From the NCBI RefSeq assembly GCF_003253735.1, contig NZ_QKYW01000012.1:62001-126000 (forward strand): 64,000 nt of DNA. Direction: 5' to 3'. Shown one piece after another: positions 54,113 to 61,135 of the stretch. Source of the stretch: Pseudomonas sp. URMO17WK12:I2. GTDB lineage: Bacteria; Pseudomonadota; Gammaproteobacteria; Pseudomonadales; Pseudomonadaceae. The notes under the pieces were generated by a model that saw only the letters and a program-made list of their open reading frames with translations, was not told where the DNA came from and ran no database searches. How positions within the stretch are numbered: the first letter of the stretch is position 1; each line of letters starts with the position of its first letter. A program made the position numbers and the translations under genes.

Positions 54113-55872
54113 GCGAGTTATGGCAACTCCCAAAGTCCTGGGCTTGGGTGAAGATCGGAGAGGTTACCGATGTAGTTGGTGGTGGAACCCCTTCAACTAG
54201 TAATCCAGCAAGTTTTGATGGTGACATACCTTGGATTACGCCAGCAGACTTATCTGGTTACAAAGATAAGTACATACGTGCCGGGGCAAGAAACATAACC
54301 CAGCAAGGGTATGAAGAGTCGGGAGCAAGGTGGTTGCCGAAGGGAGCCGTACTCTTTAGCTCACGGGCCCCGATTGGTTATGTGGCGATAGCTGAAACCA
54401 CGGTTACCACGAACCAAGGCTTCAAAAGCTTTATTCCTCGACAGGGGGTGGAATCCGACTTCCTTTATTACTGGCTTAGTTCGGCCAAACGGATTGCTGA
54501 AGAGTTGGCGAGTGGTACAACTTTCTTGGAGATTTCAGGAGCTAAAGCAGCTCTGATACCGTTTCCGCTTGCTCCCACAGCTGAGCAAATCCGAATCGTT
54601 ACCAAGCTTGAGGGGCTGCTGTCCGAAATGGACGCTGGTGTAGCTGATCTCACGGCCGCTCAGAAAAAATTAGGGAAATATAGACAGTCGCTACTGAAAT
54701 CTGCTGTAGACGGTGCTCTTACTGTTGAATGGCGTGCTCAGAAAAAAAGCACCGAAACTGGTGCTCAATTATTAGAGCGTATCCTCTCCGAGCGCCGTTC
54801 CCGCTGGGAAGCTAGGCAGCTGACAAAATTTGCAGAGCAAGGTAAGTCTCCACCTAAAGGCTGGCAGAAGAAGTATCCAGAGCCAATACAACCAGATACC
54901 TCAAAGTTGCCACATTTACCGGAGAGGTGGGTGTGGGCTAGTGTGGAACAGATTGCATCAGATGATCCGTATAGTCTTGCTATCGGGCCATTTGGAAGTA
55001 ACCTCAAAGTGCCTGACTATCGTGAGTCTGGAGTTCCTTTAGTCTTTGTTCGCAATATCCGGTCAGGTAATTACGGGGGAGGGTACACCAAGTACGTAAC
55101 GCCTGAAAAGGCACGTGAGTTAAGTGCTCACAGCATTACAGCCGGTGATGTGCTGGTCACGAAGATGGGCGATCCGCCTGGAGATGCGGATGTCTACCCG
55201 AATGATCAGCCGCCTGCAGTTATCACTGCAGACTGCATCAAAATTCGATGCTGGCCTGGCCTCATTTTGCCTGAATATTTGAAGACGGTGATCAATTCGC
55301 ACATAGGCAAGAGTCAAATCGAACCCATGACGCAAGGGGTAGCCCAAAAGAAGGTCAGCCTTGGTCGATTTACAAGTCTGGCTGTACCGCTGCCGCCAGC
55401 GGACGAGCAAGCGTCGATTGTACAAGCGGTAGCAGATGCTGATCGTGAGGCGTTGGAGCAGCTCGAGGCAATCAACTACTCCCTCAAGCAGGCAGCTGTA
55501 CAACGCCAAAATATCCTGCGTGCCGCCTTCTCCGGACAGCTGCTTCTCCAAGACTCAAACGATGAAGCCGCGAGCGTGCTGTTAGAGCGCATCCGTGTGG
55601 AACGTGCAGAGCGTGAAAAGCAACCCAAGGTGCGCAAACCAAAAAGGCAAAAGGGAATTGCAGTCAATATGAGCCAGCTCATTGATGTACTCGTTGAGGC
55701 GGGTGATTGGATCGGTGCCTTGGAAGCTTTCCGTAAATGTGGGATGACAGACGGAACGGACATTGACCGTATAGAGGAGCTTTACGCTGAGCTGCGTCGA
55801 CTGGACAAGTCAGGCCAGCTTGAGGTGCGTCGTGAAGGTAATTACGACATGCTTAGACTCAAAGCGGAATAA
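54109..55872 (+). CDS. hsdS: Type I restriction-modification specificity subunit
   Basis: 587 residues from a GTG at 54109. Two target-recognition domains, each with the TRD entry motif: LPKSWAWVKIGEVTDVVGGG (residues about 7-26) and LPERWVWASVEQIASDD (near 270), and each ending in a conserved helical spacer (EQIRIVTKLEGLLSEMDAGV; EQASIVQAVADADREALEQL). A C-terminal extension of about 100 residues with a basic linker (KPKRQKG) and a helical domain makes it the size of EcoAI-type HsdS (about 590). It determines the bipartite DNA target. The ATPase gene follows after 5 bases. Confidence 0.94.
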   Translation: MSELWQLPKSWAWVKIGEVTDVVGGGTPSTSNPASFDGDIPWITPADLSGYKDKYIRAGARNITQQGYEESGARWLPKGAVLFSSRAPIGYVAIAETTVTTNQGFKSFIPRQGVESDFLYYWLSSAKRIAEELASGTTFLEISGAKAALIPFPLAPTAEQIRIVTKLEGLLSEMDAGVADLTAAQKKLGKYRQSLLKSAVDGALTVEWRAQKKSTETGAQLLERILSERRSRWEARQLTKFAEQGKSPPKGWQKKYPEPIQPDTSKLPHLPERWVWASVEQIASDDPYSLAIGPFGSNLKVPDYRESGVPLVFVRNIRSGNYGGGYTKYVTPEKARELSAHSITAGDVLVTKMGDPPGDADVYPNDQPPAVITADCIKIRCWPGLILPEYLKTVINSHIGKSQIEPMTQGVAQKKVSLGRFTSLAVPLPPADEQASIVQAVADADREALEQLEAINYSLKQAAVQRQNILRAAFSGQLLLQDSNDEAASVLLERIRVERAEREKQPKVRKPKRQKGIAVNMSQLIDVLVEAGDWIGALEAFRKCGMTDGTDIDRIEELYAELRRLDKSGQLEVRREGNYDMLRLKAE

Positions 55873-55877
55873 TCTCT

Positions 55878-57587
55878 ATGCGTTTAGATAAGATCAGAAT
55901 CGGCTCGGAAAAAGTTGGTGACAAGCAACGCTTTAAGAATCTGAAGAACGTTGAGATCTCCTTCGGCACAAAAGAATGGATTACCGTTGTAATTGGGTGG
56001 AATGGCACAGGGAAGTCCAATGTCTTGGAAGCGATTGCTACCTTGTTTCGTGATCTGATTATGGAAAAAGATAGGTGGGGTAATAAAGATCGACCAAGCT
56101 TTGCGTACAAATTACGCTACGTCTGTCAGGGGAAGGCTATCGAAATCGATGCGGACCCTGATCGAAAGGCTGACTGGTATGAAATATCATACTTAGTGCT
56201 TGATAAAAACTCGAGTGAGCTGCCGTCGATAGAAGGCTATGAGTCGATCCGATTCTCGCAGTTTAAAAAGCAGAAGGATGATTTTCTCCCGCGCTACGTA
56301 TTTGGCTATTACTCGGGAAATAGCGATCGTATGCAGTCGGTATTTCGTCCATATCTACAGCAGTACGACAAGAAGCTGCGTAATGTAAAGTCCGAAGACC
56401 CAGGTTTACGGCGCCTTTTCTATGCTCTCCCGGTACACAGTCAGTTTGTTCTACTGGCCTTTGTGCTGCAGCAGGACGAGCTTGTTAAAGCCTTTCTGAA
56501 CGATCAGCTTGGTCTGGATACAGATGCTGAGTCGGAGAGTGTTGACTCTGTCTTGCTTGTGCTAAATGAGCCATCCTGGAGTCTGAATAAGGGCAAGGTG
56601 CCGAAAGGTAAATACGGAGCGTGCCAAGACAATCCAGACATTTTCTGGGGAGCAGAAGGTGTAGTCAGAGGGTTTCTTGATCGTGTGCATAAAGTCGCCA
56701 CTGCACCAGTTCATAATACTCGCAAGGATGAATCGACTTTCTGGAATAAAAAAAATCGTGAGTATGTCTATTTGTTTGTCAAGGATTTAGATCGTTTGGC
56801 GCAACTGATAGGCGATCAGTCTCCGCGTGAATTCTTTCGCGATTTGGAAAGCACATATGTGTCGGAGCTGATCAGTGAGGTGAGAATACGAGTAAAGCTG
56901 AAGAAGAACGATGGTAGTGTGACATTCCGCGAACTAAGCGAAGGCGAGCAGCAATTGCTTACGGTTCTTGGACTCTTGCGCTTTACAGCTGAAGAAGAGA
57001 GCCTGTTTCTACTGGATGAGCCCGATACCCATCTCAATCCACGTTGGAGCGTGGACTACATTGGTTACCTAAATCGCTTCATAACTTCAGGCTCTTCAGC
57101 GGAGAGCTCAAGTCACATTGTGTTAACGACGCATAATCCAATAGCTATTGCTGAGTTGAGTCGAGAGCAAGTTCAAATTCTCTATCGCAACAAAACCGAT
57201 ACCACCGTAATGGCGACCAGGCCTGAACAGGCTCCCCGAGGAATGGGCTATAGCGGTGTTATTACCAGTGATTTGTTTGGTTTAGGGTCAAGTTTGGATA
57301 AGAAGACTACTGAAGATCTTTTGAATCTGCATAAATTGTCCAGCAAAGAGCAGCCTCTTACCAAAGATGAAAAGATCGAGCTGCGACATTTAAGGCAGAA
57401 AATTGAAAGGCTTGACTTTAATTTCGCATCCGATGACCGTATGGAACGTGAGTTTTTGCGTGCTCGATTTGATTTGATCAAGTCGCAGGACGAACTTGAT
57501 GCGCCGATCCTGACGAAGAAAAATCGCGAGTCGGCTCTTTCTGCATTGGTAAAAGCTTTGCTTGCCAGTGATAAGGAGGATGATTGA
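55878..57587 (+). CDS. Restriction-associated AAA/ABC-type ATPase (PtuA-like)
   Basis: 569 residues. SMC/ABC-like ATPase: Walker A IGWNGTGKSN (39-48), signature LSEGEQQLL (353-361), Walker B SLFLLDEPDTHLNP (375-388), H-loop LTTHNP (416-421). No TOPRIM nuclease domain of OLD proteins is seen after the H-loop. The C-terminal 90 residues are charged helices. It resembles ATPases encoded beside type I restriction genes and PtuA of Septu systems. It starts 5 bases after hsdS and its stop shares a base with the next ATG (TGATG), so it forms a pair with the HNH gene. AT-rich compared with hsdR and hsdM. Confidence 0.85.
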   Translation: MRLDKIRIGSEKVGDKQRFKNLKNVEISFGTKEWITVVIGWNGTGKSNVLEAIATLFRDLIMEKDRWGNKDRPSFAYKLRYVCQGKAIEIDADPDRKADWYEISYLVLDKNSSELPSIEGYESIRFSQFKKQKDDFLPRYVFGYYSGNSDRMQSVFRPYLQQYDKKLRNVKSEDPGLRRLFYALPVHSQFVLLAFVLQQDELVKAFLNDQLGLDTDAESESVDSVLLVLNEPSWSLNKGKVPKGKYGACQDNPDIFWGAEGVVRGFLDRVHKVATAPVHNTRKDESTFWNKKNREYVYLFVKDLDRLAQLIGDQSPREFFRDLESTYVSELISEVRIRVKLKKNDGSVTFRELSEGEQQLLTVLGLLRFTAEEESLFLLDEPDTHLNPRWSVDYIGYLNRFITSGSSAESSSHIVLTTHNPIAIAELSREQVQILYRNKTDTTVMATRPEQAPRGMGYSGVITSDLFGLGSSLDKKTTEDLLNLHKLSSKEQPLTKDEKIELRHLRQKIERLDFNFASDDRMEREFLRARFDLIKSQDELDAPILTKKNRESALSALVKALLASDKEDD

Positions 57588-58369
57588 TGAAGTATATTGA
57601 TCAAACTTCTCTTCCCTTGCCTCCACGAAAAAAACAAGCTCTGGATCGAAGGATTGTTGCGGTAAATGATATTCCATTAGCTTCAGATAAGGCTGCATAC
57701 ATCAAGAATACTAATACTTGGGGGCTGCTTAAAAGTTGGCTTTCAGAGTTTAGCAGTGGGAAATGCTGGTATTGTGAAACAAGGTCAATTCGTGCTGTTT
57801 CTGATGTCGATCATTTCCGACCTAAAGCAGGTGTGACCAGCTTCCGAAAAAATCTTTCAGGCCACCTTGGTTACTACTGGCTGGCGTATGATTGGAAAAA
57901 TTTTCGGTTTAGTTGTCAGCGATGCAATAGGCCCGAAGAAGATGAGAGTAAAACCCTTCGAGGTAAGCATAACGAATTTGCTCTTTGTGATGAAGGTAAT
58001 CGAAATTTAACTCCTCAGTGCGCGAGGAATGAGGAGCCGCTTCTCCTTGATCCATGTGTAGAGAATGACACGAAGCTCTTCGCTCATCTCGAAGGCGGTC
58101 TTGTTGCTCCTTCATCTCAGGATGGAACGTTGGAGTATCAACGGGCAGAGTATACGCGAGATGTCTTAGGTTTAAATAGTTTTGGTATGCCAGGAAGAAA
58201 GCGTGAAGCGTGGCAGCCTCTTAAGTTGTTAATTGAGCTTCAGCCGGATGATCCCAAAGTACGCAAGTTGGTCGAGTCCAAGCTCGACGGTTCTGTTGAG
58301 TACTCTAGTTATTTTAGGTCGGTCATTGGTAGTTATCGCGAGATCGATTGGGTTGAGGCTCTTCTTTAG
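57587..58369 (+). CDS. HNH endonuclease (PtuB-like) partner of the ATPase
   Basis: 260 residues from ATG 57587. Zinc knuckles Cys60-Cys63 (GKCWYCE) and Cys110-Cys113 (FSCQRCNR) frame the HNH core with SDVDHFRPK (Asp75-His76) and Asn114, matching the CxYCE...DHFRPK...CxxCN pattern of PtuB/TIGR02646-type nucleases. It probably cleaves nucleic acid once the ATPase is triggered. It is the most AT-rich gene of the island (60-base lines near one third GC). A TTG one codon upstream is an alternative start. It is followed by hsdM after 23 bases. Confidence 0.83.
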   Translation: MKYIDQTSLPLPPRKKQALDRRIVAVNDIPLASDKAAYIKNTNTWGLLKSWLSEFSSGKCWYCETRSIRAVSDVDHFRPKAGVTSFRKNLSGHLGYYWLAYDWKNFRFSCQRCNRPEEDESKTLRGKHNEFALCDEGNRNLTPQCARNEEPLLLDPCVENDTKLFAHLEGGLVAPSSQDGTLEYQRAEYTRDVLGLNSFGMPGRKREAWQPLKLLIELQPDDPKVRKLVESKLDGSVEYSSYFRSVIGSYREIDWVEALL

Positions 58370-58392
58370 CTTGTTTCTCTGGGTGTTTTGTT

Positions 58393-59862
58393 ATGAATAC
58401 AAGTACTTTGGTGCAAAAGGTTTGGAGCTTCTGTCACACTCTTCGCGATGACGGTGTAGGTTATGGCGATTATCTGGAGCAACTCACCTATCTATTGTTT
58501 TTGAAGCTGGCACATGAGTATGCGCAAGAGCCGTACAATCGCGACACCCACATCCCAAAGGGCTATGGGTGGGTCAGTCTGACTTCTAAGGTCGGCGAGC
58601 CGCTGGAGGCTCATTACCTGGCTACCTTGCACAAACTGAGTAACGAGCCGGGAATGCTGGGCGCGATATTTTTCAAAGCCCAGAACAAAATTCAGGATCC
58701 AGCAAAGCTATCCCGGTTAGTGCAATTGATTGATGCCGAGAGCTGGATCAGCCTGGATGCCGATACCAAGGGCGATCTTTACGAAGGTCTGTTGCAGAAG
58801 AACGCCGAAGATACCAAGAGTGGTGCCGGCCAGTATTTCACTCCACGTGTGCTGATTGACGCTATAGTTGCCTGCATTCGCCCCGAGCCAATGAAAACTA
58901 TTGCCGATCCGGCCTGCGGTACTGGGGGGTTTTTCTTAGGCGCGTATAACTGGCTGACGCGCCCGGGTGCTAAGCTGGATAAGCGCCAGAAAGAGTTCCT
59001 GAGGGACAAGACTTTTCACGGCAATGAAATCGTGCCGAGCACGCGCCGCATGTGCTTGATGAACTTGTTTCTGCACAACATCGGTGAGTTGGACGGAGAG
59101 CCTTCAGTTGAGCGTTCTGACGCCCTGATATCCGAGCCCAAGCTAAAAGTGGATTACGTGCTGGCTAACCCGCCTTTCGGCAAGAAGAGCAGCATGACCA
59201 TCACCAATGAAGAAGGTGAGGAAGACAAGGCGCTGACCTACGAGCGGCAGGACTTCTGGGAAACCACATCTAACAAGCAGCTCAACTTTCTGCAGCACAT
59301 CGTCAGCATGCTGAAGGCGGACGGCAAAGCGGCCGTGGTGCTGCCCGACAATGTGCTATTTGAGGGCGGGGCTGGTGAGAAGATTCGTCGTAAGCTGCTA
59401 GAGAACTGTGATGTGCATACCGTACTGCGGCTGCCGACCGGCATCTTCTATGCGCAGGGCGTGAAGGCGAACGTGGTGTTCTTCGATGCCAAGCCCAAGA
59501 ATGGACAAATCCATACCAAGGGCATGTGGCTCTACGATTTGCGCACCAACAAGCATTTCACATTGAAGGCGCGCACACTCAAATTGGACGATTTGCAAGA
59601 TTTCATCACCTGCTATAACCCGGAAAATCGTCACGAACGCACTGCTACTGACCGCTTCAAATTCTTCAGCTACGAGGAATTGATGGCGCGTGATAAGGCC
59701 AGTCTCGACATCTTTTGGTTGAAGGACGAAAGCCTAGATAACCTCGACGATTTACCGCCGCCGGACGTGCTGCAGCAAGAGATTATTGAGCATCTCGAAG
59801 CGGCGCTGCTTGCTTTTCGAGAGGTTTCTTTGAGCCTGCCTCGATCAGAGATTATTGATTAA
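58393..59862 (+). CDS. hsdM: Type I restriction-modification methyltransferase subunit
   Basis: 489 residues, the size of EcoAI-type HsdM. The N-terminal helical domain is TLRDDGVGYGDYLEQLTYLL. The SAM-binding motif I is DPACGTGGFFLGAY, and the catalytic N6-adenine motif IV is NPPFGKKSS. AGQYFTPRVLIDAI and GIFYAQGVKANVVFF are also typical. With HsdS it methylates adenine in the recognition site and protects host DNA. It is separated from hsdR-hsdS by the ATPase-HNH pair, an unusual order. No clear Shine-Dalgarno sequence. Confidence 0.96.
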   Translation: MNTSTLVQKVWSFCHTLRDDGVGYGDYLEQLTYLLFLKLAHEYAQEPYNRDTHIPKGYGWVSLTSKVGEPLEAHYLATLHKLSNEPGMLGAIFFKAQNKIQDPAKLSRLVQLIDAESWISLDADTKGDLYEGLLQKNAEDTKSGAGQYFTPRVLIDAIVACIRPEPMKTIADPACGTGGFFLGAYNWLTRPGAKLDKRQKEFLRDKTFHGNEIVPSTRRMCLMNLFLHNIGELDGEPSVERSDALISEPKLKVDYVLANPPFGKKSSMTITNEEGEEDKALTYERQDFWETTSNKQLNFLQHIVSMLKADGKAAVVLPDNVLFEGGAGEKIRRKLLENCDVHTVLRLPTGIFYAQGVKANVVFFDAKPKNGQIHTKGMWLYDLRTNKHFTLKARTLKLDDLQDFITCYNPENRHERTATDRFKFFSYEELMARDKASLDIFWLKDESLDNLDDLPPPDVLQQEIIEHLEAALLAFREVSLSLPRSEIID

Positions 59863-59885
59863 GTTTGATTTCCGCTGGAGAAGAC

Positions 59886-60878
59886 ATGAGCCGTATGTGG
59901 ATGGTGCGTGGCGAATCTGGAAGCCTTTACGATGCCTTTCGCGAGCGTGAGGTTGCGGCAATTGGCTGGAGCCAGTTAGCACCTCATGCTAAGCCTGGTA
60001 TTGGGCGCAAAGAGCTCACTGCCATGTATCAAGCACTTGAGCCGCAGCTGAAAAAGGGCTCGGCGGTTGCAGGTGCTTCGCAAGTTTGGCGTTTCGTTAA
60101 TGAGGTCGCGGTCGGTGATTGGGTTGTGACTTACTCGCCGGCTAACCGCTTGTATCTTGTCGGTAAGGTAGCAGGGGAGGCGGAACATCATCTGGAATGG
60201 GCAGAGCAGGGCATGGCTCTGGTGCGCAAGGTTCAGTGGCAGCAACAAGAGTTGCCGCGCGATAACTTGGGCACCAACACCAAGAACAGCTTGGGCTCGA
60301 CATTGACCTTGTTCGAAGTACCTTCCGATGCCGCTGCTGAAGTGTTTGAGGCGCTGAAAGGCAAGCCAGTAGCGCCGAAGGAAGATGAGGCTGAGGAAAG
60401 CATTGCTGACCCGTTGGCAGATGTTGAAGCTCAGGCACTAGAACGCATCAAGGATCGCGTGAGCGAGCTGGATTGGGATGACATGCAGCAGCTAGTAGCA
60501 GGGATCCTTCGCTCAATGGGTTACAAGACTCAAGTCTCGCCACCTGGTTCCGATCGAGGCAAGGACATCGTTGCCTCGCCTGACGGCTTTGGTTTCGAGC
60601 ACCCGCGGATTGTTGTGGAGGTCAAGCACCGCAAAGGGCAGATGGGCAGCCAAGATATCCGCAGTTTTCTGGGCGGGCGGCATAAAGATGATCGGGGCCT
60701 CTATGTGAGCACGGGGGGCTTTAGCAAAGATGCCCAGTACGAGGCTGACCGGGCCTCTATTCCTCTGGCGATGTGGACATTGGATCACATGGTGCGCGCG
60801 CTCATTGAGCATTACGACGCAACCGACGTTGAGACCAAGCGCATCGTGCCTTTGAAACGGCTGTATTGGCCCGCGTGA
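59886..60878 (+). CDS. Mrr-type restriction endonuclease with an N-terminal PUA/EVE-like domain
   Basis: 330 residues from ATG 59886, with GGAG seven bases upstream. The N-terminal half (MWMVRGESGSLYDAFREREV, then VGDWVVTYSPANRLYLVGKV) has the look of a PUA/EVE-type module that reads modified bases. The C-terminal half is Mrr_cat: LDWDDMQQLVAGILRSMGYK, the catalytic SDRGKDIV (Asp) and VVEVKHRKG (Glu-x-Lys). This suggests a type IV-like enzyme cutting modified DNA. The N-terminal assignment is inference. It follows hsdM by 23 bases. Confidence 0.82.
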   Translation: MSRMWMVRGESGSLYDAFREREVAAIGWSQLAPHAKPGIGRKELTAMYQALEPQLKKGSAVAGASQVWRFVNEVAVGDWVVTYSPANRLYLVGKVAGEAEHHLEWAEQGMALVRKVQWQQQELPRDNLGTNTKNSLGSTLTLFEVPSDAAAEVFEALKGKPVAPKEDEAEESIADPLADVEAQALERIKDRVSELDWDDMQQLVAGILRSMGYKTQVSPPGSDRGKDIVASPDGFGFEHPRIVVEVKHRKGQMGSQDIRSFLGGRHKDDRGLYVSTGGFSKDAQYEADRASIPLAMWTLDHMVRALIEHYDATDVETKRIVPLKRLYWPA

Positions 60879-60892
60879 TTTTGGGCTTGCTT

Positions 60893-61078
60893 ATGAGGAT
60901 TATTCGTCTGAAGGACGTCATCGACTCGACTGGCATCGCACGATCCACAATCTACAAGCTCATTGGTGAGGGGGAATTCCCAAAGCCAGTTCAGCTGGTT
61001 GGTCGGACTGTTGGCTGGGTTGAAAGCGAAGTTCAAGAGTGGATCCGGGACAGGATAGCGCAGCGAGATCTCAGTTAA
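60893..61078 (+). CDS. AlpA/DNA-binding excisionase-like regulator
   Basis: 61 residues from ATG 60893. MRIIRLKDVIDSTGIARSTI followed by YKLIGEGEFPKPVQLVGRTV and GWVESEVQEWI is the standard AlpA (MerR-like winged helix) sequence found in prophages and integrative islands, where it regulates integrase or island genes. It begins 14 bases after the Mrr gene and precedes the helicase by 57 bases. It is the only mobile-element-type gene in the visible island; no integrase is visible. Confidence 0.88.
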   Translation: MRIIRLKDVIDSTGIARSTIYKLIGEGEFPKPVQLVGRTVGWVESEVQEWIRDRIAQRDLS

Positions 61079-61135
61079 GTTTCGATAGCCTCATCGAAGC
61101 GTGATGGGGATCTGACCTACCAAGGATGACGGTAT

